Source: a virus. From it: a stretch of 21,292 bases of DNA. A program made the translations under genes and the position numbers. Shown piece by piece: positions 12,659 through 18,307 of this stretch. The stretch is taken from IMG/VR virus record IMGVR_UViG_3300034062_000911, positions 1-21,292 of that record; one strand, 5' to 3'. Every line of letters begins with the position of its first letter. The stretch's first letter is position 1. The notes beneath the pieces were generated by a model, which saw only the letters and a program-made list of their open reading frames with translations, had not been told where the DNA came from and ran no database searches.

Positions 12659-13473
12659 ACTACAAAATTTTTCAGATTTGTTTTGAAGACAGACAGATTC
12701 CATTAGTCGACCCTTTGCTGACACCATTTGATAATACGTCAAATGAGAAGCCTGAGTTGCGTGAGTTTCATTCGCTCAATCGTATCATTGACGAAGGCTT
12801 TGCAGATAACTTGGATGCTTGGGGTGTATTTGGTCCTCGCTGGCAAAGCAAGATGCGATATGAAGCGAATGTGATTAAAGATGCTATTGATGAAAATGTA
12901 GGCTTTGATGTTTACGTTTTTAATCACGCTAGAGTGCAGAACGCATTAACTGCAAACGTATGGGAACAAGGTGAGTACTTTCATCCCGGCATCAAACAAG
13001 TTGTTCGTTCTGCATTGATTAATGGTGGTTATGATACAAATGTGCTTGATGCGGTGATGACAGACTCTACGTGTTACTGTAGTTACTTTGTCGCAACAAA
13101 AGAATTTTGGTTAGATTACATTGCATTCGTAAAAGATATCAAAGTTAGACTCGAATCTTTGACAGGTGAAGACGCTGAGATTTATCACGGCAGTGCAAAT
13201 TATAGCAGAGACCCTAGCTTGAATATGTTTCCGTTTATTGTTGAACGATTGTTCTCTACGTTTCTTCAAATGAGAGAATACAAAGTGTACAGTCAGCCGT
13301 ATGATTACGATGTGTATAGTAGCCAGATCAATGACTTCAGCAAAGTTTTAAATTCATTGTATGGAATCAAACGTATGGTTGTTGAACGTCAGTCACAAGA
13401 ATTGTTTGAACATTGGAATCTACTCAGACTTTACTTTGCAAAGACACATCCAGAATTATTCAACTTGGATTAA
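12655..13473 (+). CDS. Glycosyltransferase-like conserved phage protein (second of pair)
   Basis: This 272-residue protein starts at TTG 12655, overlapping the previous stop (TTGA). A GGAGCGAGGG purine site (12637-12646) supports that start, and no in-frame ATG is near. The opening KIFQICFEDRQIPLVDP, then FDNTSNEKPELREFHSLNRI, is a pattern I recall in sugar-transferase or capsule-synthesis-like proteins (start of chain, 'PxDNt' loop). YDTNVLDAVMTDS, ATKEFWLDYI and SLNMFPFIVERLFSTFL follow. The latter resembles the acceptor part (FxxERLxxxFL) of such enzymes. It pairs by overlap with the preceding gene, so the two probably act together. Substrate is unknown, and the family call is tentative. 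Confidence 0.5.
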   Translation: MNYKIFQICFEDRQIPLVDPLLTPFDNTSNEKPELREFHSLNRIIDEGFADNLDAWGVFGPRWQSKMRYEANVIKDAIDENVGFDVYVFNHARVQNALTANVWEQGEYFHPGIKQVVRSALINGGYDTNVLDAVMTDSTCYCSYFVATKEFWLDYIAFVKDIKVRLESLTGEDAEIYHGSANYSRDPSLNMFPFIVERLFSTFLQMREYKVYSQPYDYDVYSSQINDFSKVLNSLYGIKRMVVERQSQELFEHWNLLRLYFAKTHPELFNLD

Positions 13474-13477
13474 CAAT

Positions 13478-13768
13478 ATGATTATTGATTTGTTTCGCCC
13501 TACTATAGAATGGATTAAAGATGATTTTAAGTCTAACAGGATTCGCTTTGCTATTGAGTTGCTTGCTTGGGCTATTAGTATTGGGTGTAGTATTAGTATG
13601 GCAGTTACCGTCCCCAACCCCCCTTTACTTACGTTGTATCCTATTTGGATCCTTGGTTGCGCCTTGTATGCTTGGGCTAGTTATACTAGGAAATCGTTTG
13701 GGATGCTTGCTAACTACTTACTGCTAACTACGATTGATACCATAGGATTGGTAAGGATGTTAACATGA
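13478..13768 (+). CDS. Small membrane protein, three TM segments
   Basis: The start is ATG 13478, four bases after the previous stop; the longer frame from 13361 would lie inside the upstream gene. The product is 96 residues with hydrophobic segments at about 22-42 (RFAIELLAWAISIGCSISMAV), 47-67 (PLLTLYPIWILGCALYAWASY) and 74-94 (GMLANYLLLTTIDTIGLVRML). The PNPPLLTLYPIW and FGMLANYLLLTTIDTIGL motifs match, from memory, a small conserved membrane protein of many environmental phages. The function is unknown. Its stop overlaps the next ATG (ATGA, 13765-13768), and the two may form a pair in the inner membrane. Confidence 0.75.
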   Translation: MIIDLFRPTIEWIKDDFKSNRIRFAIELLAWAISIGCSISMAVTVPNPPLLTLYPIWILGCALYAWASYTRKSFGMLANYLLLTTIDTIGLVRMLT

Positions 13769-13953
13769 GATTTTGGTTGATTTGGGCAAGAGCAACTAAC
13801 CACTTAATCGGTAAAACTGATGAAGACAAGCCTGATGTACCGATTCTTACCATGAAAGAAGCGTGGGTTGCATTGACTTTAAGAACGTTTTGGACTATAA
13901 TACACATTGTAACGTGCTTATTCATCATTGCAAATACGATTCATCATTGGTAG
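13765..13953 (+). CDS. Small membrane protein, one TM segment
   Basis: This 62-residue protein starts at ATG 13765, overlapping the previous stop by ATGA. An N-terminal RFWLIWARATNHLIG segment, a hydrophilic loop (KTDEDKPDVP) and a C-terminal hydrophobic helix (about 42-58, TFWTIIHIVTCLFIIANTI) are visible. The LRTFWxxxHxxTCxxIIxN pattern recalls small membrane proteins encoded beside the preceding family in T4-like marine phages. It is probably a partner of the three-TM protein. Function unknown. Confidence 0.7.
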   Translation: MRFWLIWARATNHLIGKTDEDKPDVPILTMKEAWVALTLRTFWTIIHIVTCLFIIANTIHHW

Positions 13954-13968
13954 TAAAGGAACAATATT

Positions 13969-14457
13969 ATGGCAAACAAGTCTTGGACAATCAATTTGGA
14001 AGAAGACCCAGAAACTGGTGATTTGATTCTTCCATTGAATGATGATATACTAGAGGGAACTGGTTGGAAAACTGGTGACAATATCGAATGGATTGACAAT
14101 AAAGATGGTAGTTGGACTATGAAAAAGATTGAAACACAATGGGTGCTTGTTGAAACTGTCTCTACGTTTCGTGAACGCTACATGGTAGAAGTGCCTGTTG
14201 GCATTGACAGATATGGTAAAGACAAAGCAGACTGGGCACTTGATACAGTTACGCTAGAAGAAGCAAAAGAATTTTCGCAAAAACATCTAGGCGAAACTAT
14301 CGTATCGCATCGTGTAGTGACTAAAGAAGAAGCATTGGCTTTGTGTGATAAAGATAATGCATATTGCAAAGCATGGACTGAAGAACATAAAGTTGCAACT
14401 TTCTTCACATCAATGGCAGATCACATTCGTGATGGCGATTATCAAGACCACACGTAA
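13969..14457 (+). CDS. AbrB/MazE-like DNA-binding-type domain fused to a conserved phage domain
   Basis: This 162-residue protein starts at ATG 13969 with AAAGGAA (13956-13962). Residues 3-53 (SWTINLEEDPETGDLILPLNDDILEGTGWKTGD and onward to WTMKK) have the looped-hinge swapped-hairpin pattern of SpoVT-AbrB/MazE antitoxin-type DNA-binding domains. The rest (about 55-162) is a separate conserved phage domain: WVLVETVSTFRERYMVEVP, then WALDTVTLEEAKEFSQKHLGETIVSHRVV, ALCDKDNAYCKAWTEE and FFTSMADHI. The second domain occurs alone, as I remember it, in T4-like cyanophages. The combination suggests a regulator, but no toxin gene is adjacent. The stop overlaps the SET gene start by one base (TAATG). 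Confidence 0.65.
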   Translation: MANKSWTINLEEDPETGDLILPLNDDILEGTGWKTGDNIEWIDNKDGSWTMKKIETQWVLVETVSTFRERYMVEVPVGIDRYGKDKADWALDTVTLEEAKEFSQKHLGETIVSHRVVTKEEALALCDKDNAYCKAWTEEHKVATFFTSMADHIRDGDYQDHT

Positions 14458-14852
14458 TGTTTCTATACAAAACAGAAGTACGAACAGCAACAAATCCAAA
14501 AATGGGTTTGGGTTTGTTTGCAAAAGAGCATATACCAGCGAATAGCGTTGTGTGGAAATACGTTGATGGCATTGATATAAAATTTCATATCGACAGGATG
14601 AAAGAATTCAATGATGCACAGAAAGAATATTTTAAGAAGTATGCTTGGATAGAAAAGTCTGAAGATGGCGAAGAATTCATGTGTTCGAATGCCGATTCGT
14701 CAAACTTTATCAATCACAGCAATTTACCAAACATTCAGAATACTGGTAATTTTTCTGTGGCAATTTGTGATATCCAAGTTGACGAAGAGATTTTTATCAA
14801 CTATAATAGTTTTGATACAGAGTTTGATGAATACAAAGATGAAATGATTTGA
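14457..14852 (+). CDS. SET-domain protein, putative lysine methyltransferase
   Basis: This 131-residue protein starts at ATG 14457 (TAATG overlap). The SET core motifs are all visible: MGLGLFAKEHIPANSVVWKY (16-35, matching G.GLFA...I..g..i), SSNFINHSNLPN (81-92, matching the R/NFxNHSxxPN AdoMet-binding knot) and DIQVDEEIFINYNSFD (105-120, matching dI..gEEl..nY, with Tyr116). There is no pre- or post-SET cysteine cluster. The length is close to minimal viral SET proteins such as chlorella virus vSET. It would methylate lysines on a host or virion protein with S-adenosylmethionine; target unknown. The usual Arg before FxNHS is Asn here (NFINHS), a common variation. Confidence 0.8.
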   Translation: MFLYKTEVRTATNPKMGLGLFAKEHIPANSVVWKYVDGIDIKFHIDRMKEFNDAQKEYFKKYAWIEKSEDGEEFMCSNADSSNFINHSNLPNIQNTGNFSVAICDIQVDEEIFINYNSFDTEFDEYKDEMI

Positions 14853-14862
14853 GGAACATAAG

Positions 14863-15096
14863 ATGACATTACCTGACGAAAGATATCGTGCATTGCGTTG
14901 CGGGCATCAAATGCTTTTAGATTTGTTGAACCCCAAAATAACACCTAAAGTACCAAAGTACGTTCGTCAACGTGCGTTGGGTGTTCTGAGACACTATCCA
15001 AATTCATATCACTTTGCTAAGATTGTGGAGAAGTTGCCTGAAGATTTTTCTGTCAATAGTCCATTTGTTAAGGTGACGAATGAAAACGCAAACTGA
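14863..15096 (+). CDS. BPSL0761-family small protein
   Basis: This 77-residue protein starts at ATG 14863 behind GAGGAA (14851-14856). The pattern DERYRALRCGHQMLLDLLNP, then KVPKYVRQRALGVLRHYPNSYH matches the small BPSL0761 family (R..AL.....FL..L.dP..tP.vP..VR..A..LLRHYP). That family is common in proteobacteria and their phages and is of unknown function. It is helical and basic, with no signal peptide or TM. Its 3' end overlaps the next small gene by 17 bases (15080-15096). Confidence 0.8.
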   Translation: MTLPDERYRALRCGHQMLLDLLNPKITPKVPKYVRQRALGVLRHYPNSYHFAKIVEKLPEDFSVNSPFVKVTNENAN

Positions 15097-15253
15097 AAAT
15101 GAAGTTGTGCATTTTTTGAAAGAGTTACTTCATCCAGAAGGTTTCGCATGGGCAGTAACAGATGAGGTGCGTAGAGAAGCGCATCAACTTTTAATTATGA
15201 TAGAAAGCAATAGTAATAATGAGCAAGATTCAACAATTCGGCCGACCGTTTGA
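15080..15253 (+). CDS. Small hypothetical protein overlapping both neighbours
   Basis: A 57-residue frame from ATG 15080 to TGA 15251-15253 has AAGGTG (15070-15075) at good spacing. It fills the space between the BPSL0761-like gene and the gene at 15219, overlapping them by 17 and 35 bases. The peptide (VVHFLKELLHPEGFAWAV, then TDEVRREAHQLLIMIES) has a pattern like small partners of BPSL0761-type proteins (FL..LL.P...gwaV...vR..A..LL), so it may be a divergent paralogue. It is probably translated, because its removal would leave a gap of about 120 bases in a very compact region. Function unknown. Confidence 0.65.
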   Translation: MKTQTENEVVHFLKELLHPEGFAWAVTDEVRREAHQLLIMIESNSNNEQDSTIRPTV

Positions 15254-15530
15254 AACGTTTGATCCCAGTAATAAAAAACATCGACAGATTTTTCACGATG
15301 TTTTGAGATATCGTACTTGGGGTAGGTCTGCAATTTGTTTTTGGGCAGAAGATGATTCTTCAGGAAACAACAGTTTGATGGATCAATGCGTTAAAGCAAT
15401 TGGAACATACTACATGGAAAAAGAATTCGGTGAATTGATTGATGATGATCCATTTGTATCTGGCGAATCGACACGTAGTAAACCAAATCCACATGTGTAT
15501 CAGTACACACGAAAGAAAACGATTATATGA
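15219..15530 (+). CDS. Conserved phage hypothetical protein
   Basis: This 103-residue protein starts at ATG 15219, 35 bases before the stop of the upstream small gene. Motifs are FGRPFETFDPSNKKHRQIFHDVLRYRTWGRSAICFW and a TYYMEKEFGELI segment. The FDPSN.eHR..f...l..rsW..s...F pattern recalls small proteins in T4-like marine phages. Soluble and basic at the C-terminus (TRSKPNPHVYQYTRKK). There is no recognised activity. The stop overlaps the next start (ATGA, 15527-15530). Confidence 0.65.
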   Translation: MSKIQQFGRPFETFDPSNKKHRQIFHDVLRYRTWGRSAICFWAEDDSSGNNSLMDQCVKAIGTYYMEKEFGELIDDDPFVSGESTRSKPNPHVYQYTRKKTII

Positions 15531-16015
15531 AATATGAAATCATAGACAATTTTTTAGATGAATTTAGTTTTAACCACATCAAAAGTGTAATTGAATCTGA
15601 TACTTTTCCTTGGTTTTGGCAAGACCAAGTTACTTTTGTAAATTCTGATGGGTCTCCATATTACTTTACTCATATGTTGTTTGTTGATAATGAAGCTAAA
15701 AGCCAATTATTTCGTCAATTTATGTTTCCTATTCTCGAAAAACTTGACGCAAAAGCTATCATTAGAATCAAGATAAATTTATATACAAATGTTTCAGAAT
15801 TTATTGAAAATGAATTTCATATAGATTATCCGTATGAACACAAAGGCGCAATTTTATATTTAAATAACAATAATGGATATACAATTTTAGAAGATGGTAC
15901 AAAAATAGAATCTATAGAAAATAGATTGCTTAAATTTGAACCACACAAAAAACATAGAAGTACTCATTGTACTGATGTTAAACGAAGAATGAACATAAAT
16001 TTTAATTATTTTTAA
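15527..16015 (+). CDS. 2-oxoglutarate/Fe(II)-dependent oxygenase family protein
   Basis: This 162-residue protein starts at ATG 15527 with an ATGA overlap. The double-stranded beta-helix signature is present: the His-x-Asp iron pair H98-I-D100 (FHIDYP), a distal His (His143 or His147 in HKKHRSTHC) and a 2OG-binding Arg (Arg153/154 in VKRRMNINFNYF). RIKINLYTNVS (80-90), GAILYLNNNNGYTILEDG and RLLKFEPHKKH match the phage 2OG oxygenase family that I recall as widespread in marine phages. These enzymes hydroxylate proteins, nucleobases or small molecules; the substrate here is unknown. The A+T content of this gene is higher than its neighbours (many AAT/ATT/TTT codons), which may hint at a separate origin. 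Confidence 0.8.
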   Translation: MKYEIIDNFLDEFSFNHIKSVIESDTFPWFWQDQVTFVNSDGSPYYFTHMLFVDNEAKSQLFRQFMFPILEKLDAKAIIRIKINLYTNVSEFIENEFHIDYPYEHKGAILYLNNNNGYTILEDGTKIESIENRLLKFEPHKKHRSTHCTDVKRRMNINFNYF

Positions 16016-16018
16016 AAC

Positions 16019-16744
16019 ATGAAAATCTACATCGGACCTTATAAAAACTGGGTTGGACCCTATCAAATAGCTGAAGCACTTTGCTTTTGGGCAAAGCCCG
16101 TTGAGGATGAATATGGATACAAACGTAAGCCTGATTGGGTGCATAATTTTGGAACATGGCTTTCTCACGGAACTACAAAAGAAGAAATTGTAGAATCAAA
16201 GAATGCTCCAGAAACTTGGCTATTGAAACTGTGTCAATGGATAGAGTCTAAGCGTAGCCGTAAGTCATATATCAAGATTGACAAATACGACACATGGTCA
16301 ATGGACCACACACTCGCAATGATTGTCTTGCCTATGCTGAAACAATTGCAAGCAACAAAGCATGGTGGACCTCATGTTGATGATGAAGATGTGCCAGAAG
16401 AACTGAAGTCAACTTCAGCGCCAGCAAAAGAGAATGAATACGACACTGACGCCAACTGGCATAAGCGTTGGGACTGGGCATTAAATGAAATGATTTTTGC
16501 ATTCGAATGTAAGAACGATGATTCTTGGGAAGAAGCGTTTCGTTCTGGTGAACATGAATTGATCTGGACTCCTATCGACAAAGATGGCAATGAAGTCCCT
16601 AAAAAAGATGCTAAGTTGTTTCGAATGGGACATGGTCCCAATGACACATACAAGTGTGACTATGAAGGTATGAAAGTTGTTGAGACAAGAATCCAGAACG
16701 GATTCCGTTTGTTCGGTAAGTACTATCAAGCACTTTGGGATTAA
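16019..16744 (+). CDS. Conserved phage protein of unknown function
   Basis: This 241-residue soluble protein starts at ATG 16019, three bases after the oxygenase stop. Motifs: KIYIGPYKNWVGPYQIAEAL, then FWAKPVEDEYGYKRKPDWVH, FGTWLSHG, IDKYDTWSMDHTLAMIVLPM, ATKHGGPHVDDEDVPEEL, DANWHKRWDWALNEMIFAF and a final RIQNGFRLFGKYYQALWD. This pattern occurs, from memory, in very many phages of environmental bacteria and is nearly always annotated as hypothetical. The His/Asp/Trp-rich core (WSMDHTL, HVDDEDVP) suggests a metal-binding enzyme, but nothing proves it. It ends the large + strand block before the palindrome and endolysin. Confidence 0.8.
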   Translation: MKIYIGPYKNWVGPYQIAEALCFWAKPVEDEYGYKRKPDWVHNFGTWLSHGTTKEEIVESKNAPETWLLKLCQWIESKRSRKSYIKIDKYDTWSMDHTLAMIVLPMLKQLQATKHGGPHVDDEDVPEELKSTSAPAKENEYDTDANWHKRWDWALNEMIFAFECKNDDSWEEAFRSGEHELIWTPIDKDGNEVPKKDAKLFRMGHGPNDTYKCDYEGMKVVETRIQNGFRLFGKYYQALWD

Positions 16745-16751
16745 TTCAATG

Positions 16752-16776
16752 CTAAATACTTCTATGATAATCATAG
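16752..16776 (+). promoter_or_regulatory. Possible late promoter and palindrome upstream of the endolysin
   Basis: CTAAATA (16752-16758) resembles the T4-type late promoter core (TATAAATA), and a perfect dyad CTATGAT-A-ATCATAG follows (16762-16776), overlapping a -10-like GATAAT and abutting the AGGAG ribosome site (16774-16778). No -35 is evident. The dyad could be an operator or a hairpin that hides the ribosome site. Motif assignment is tentative. Confidence 0.4.
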
Positions 16777-16785
16777 GAGACAGCA

Positions 16786-17406
16786 ATGGACTTTTTCACA
16801 GAAGATGCAGTACACCATTTAATTCCAAAAGTTAAAAACTTTGACGAGTGGTATAGTAATTTAATTAATATCTTGCCAGAATACGACATAGACACACCAA
16901 AAAGAGTTGCCGCATTCATGGCACAATGTGGACATGAATCTGGTGGCTTTACTTTGATGCAAGAGAATTTAAATTACTCCGCAAAAGGTTTACGTGGTAC
17001 ATTTGGTAAGTATTTTCCCAATGATGATATTGCAAAACAATACGAACGCAAGCCAGAGAAGATTGCTAATCGTGTTTATGGTAATCGTATGGGCAATGGT
17101 CCTGAAGAGTCTGGAGAAGGCTGGTACTTCCGTGGTAGAGGCATTGTGCAGATTACGGGAAAGAACAACTACACTAAGTGTTCACAGTCATTGTTTGAAA
17201 GCAATGTACTAGTTGAGAATCCTGATTTGTTGCTTGAAGCAGAGTATGCTATTCATTCTGCTTGTTGGTTCTGGTCTGCGGCTAGACTCAATGAACTAGC
17301 AGATATTGGCGATATGAAGACAATGACAAAACGAATCAATGGTGGATTCATTGGCTTAGAAGACAGAATCAATCATTACAATCATGCGATTGAAATTTTA
17401 ACTTAA
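16786..17406 (+). CDS. Endolysin, glycoside hydrolase family 19 (chitinase-like lysozyme)
   Basis: This 206-residue protein starts at ATG 16786 with AGGAG (16774-16778). The GH19 core is clear: VAAFMAQCGHESGGF with catalytic Glu51, MQENLNYSAKGLRGTFGKYF with probable second acid Glu60, a KIANRVYGNRMGNGPEESGEGWYFRGRGIVQITG loop-and-strand region (about 92-125), WSAARLNELAD and RINGGFIGLEDR. In phages this fold cuts the glycan backbone of peptidoglycan. It has no signal peptide or TM, so release needs a holin. It lies about 13 kb from the spanin-like genes, under its own palindrome region, a split lysis arrangement. Confidence 0.9.
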   Translation: MDFFTEDAVHHLIPKVKNFDEWYSNLINILPEYDIDTPKRVAAFMAQCGHESGGFTLMQENLNYSAKGLRGTFGKYFPNDDIAKQYERKPEKIANRVYGNRMGNGPEESGEGWYFRGRGIVQITGKNNYTKCSQSLFESNVLVENPDLLLEAEYAIHSACWFWSAARLNELADIGDMKTMTKRINGGFIGLEDRINHYNHAIEILT

Positions 17407-17419
17407 AAAGGCGATAATC

Positions 17420-17701
17420 ATGTTTAATAAAATTAAAGAGTTTTTCACAGGTAGCAAACCAGCAGTAGAGACAACAACTCAAGAAGTTCCTTTGACTGCG
17501 GCAGATGTTGCAATTAAAAACATCAAAGAGACTACTGCGGCAGTAGATGCTAAGATTGAAGTTGCACAAGAGCCAGCAGTAAAAGAAACGCCATGGATTG
17601 AAAAACCACCAGCCCCTATTGCTAAACGTGCGCCAAGACCTCAATCTACTAAAGCGACACCTGCGGCGAAAAGAAAAAAGCCAGCACCCAAAACTAAGTG
17701 A
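17420..17701 (+). CDS. Small basic Pro/Ala/Lys-rich hypothetical protein
   Basis: This 93-residue protein starts at ATG 17420 with AAAAAGGCG (17405-17413). The N-terminus MFNKIKEFFTG is amphipathic. The middle is acidic to neutral (Thr, Val, Glu) and the last 35 residues are basic and Pro/Ala/Lys-rich (PPAPIAKRAPRPQS, KRKKPAPKTK), similar in style to the tail of the ClpP-like protease. Probably disordered and able to bind nucleic acid or capsid. A MF.K.KEFFxG opening is seen in small T4-like cyanophage proteins (memory). Its stop abuts the stop of the opposing gene, with no terminator between. Confidence 0.6.
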   Translation: MFNKIKEFFTGSKPAVETTTQEVPLTAADVAIKNIKETTAAVDAKIEVAQEPAVKETPWIEKPPAPIAKRAPRPQSTKATPAAKRKKPAPKTK

Positions 17702-18298
17702 TTAATTAGCTAATGGATTATCAAGTGCCTTTTTGATCTTGTTATCTACTTCAGTTCTCAATGCTCTTATTTCAGCTTGAGTTTCTTTTTGATTCTTCAC
17801 TAACTCTCTGTTGATATCTTTCAATGTAGAATCAACATCACGTTTGATTTCTTTTACTGTGCCGTCAACGTCACGTTTAATCTCTTTCATTCCAGTGTCA
17901 GTTAAACGTTGATCGGTCTTACTTGATCGTTCAACGTTTTCAACAACGCCCTCTAATCTACGAACATCACCCTTTAAATCTATCTTGATGGTGTCAGTAT
18001 ATTCAACCATTTTGCTAGTGTTAGCATCCAAGACTTCCATCTTTTTATAGATTTCAGTTAAGTCTGGAGACACATACTTAGCAATTTTGTCTTTCATGCC
18101 CTGATAGTCTTTATAGACTTCAAAGGCACCATACAAACCACCAAGCAATGATGACACTAATGTAAATGCGACCATTAACTTAGCTGGTGTGAATTCGTAT
18201 CCGCCAATGCTGATAACTGTATCTTTACTTGCGTACTTCTTAACTGCCGCTTCTGCCTCGTCAATCTTAGCGTTTACGTTTTTAATTTCTTCTGCCAT
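17702..18298 (-). CDS. Membrane-anchored coiled-coil protein with hendecad repeats
   Basis: This 198-residue protein starts at the ATG at 18298 (reading left), with AAGGAAG upstream (18301-18307). An Ala/Glu/Lys helix (1-22) precedes a short beta-like VISIGGYEFTPAK, then one hydrophobic segment (about 41-62, LMVAFTLVSSLLGGLYGAFEVY). The rest is a charged coiled coil. Residues 138-170 hold three 11-residue repeats (KEIKRDVDGTV, KEIKRDVDSTL, KDINRELVKNQ), which predict a right-handed hendecad coil. It resembles, in layout, the tail-anchored coiled-coil protein at 3488-3919, but with the TM near the N-terminus. It lies 9 bases after the stop-to-start boundary of the next minus-strand gene, so the three minus genes may be one operon. 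Function unknown; a structural tether is likely. Confidence 0.7.
   Translation of the reverse strand: MAEEIKNVNAKIDEAEAAVKKYASKDTVISIGGYEFTPAKLMVAFTLVSSLLGGLYGAFEVYKDYQGMKDKIAKYVSPDLTEIYKKMEVLDANTSKMVEYTDTIKIDLKGDVRRLEGVVENVERSSKTDQRLTDTGMKEIKRDVDGTVKEIKRDVDSTLKDINRELVKNQKETQAEIRALRTEVDNKIKKALDNPLAN
17789..17887 (-). repeat. 33-bp coding tandem repeat (three copies)
   Basis: Within the coiled-coil gene, three consecutive 33-base units encode the 11-residue hendecad repeats at residues 138-170. The first two copies are closely alike at protein level (one unit ends GTV, the other STL); the third has diverged. This suggests recent duplication of a coiled-coil unit. Confidence 0.7.
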
Positions 18299-18307
18299 TT
18301 TTCTTCC

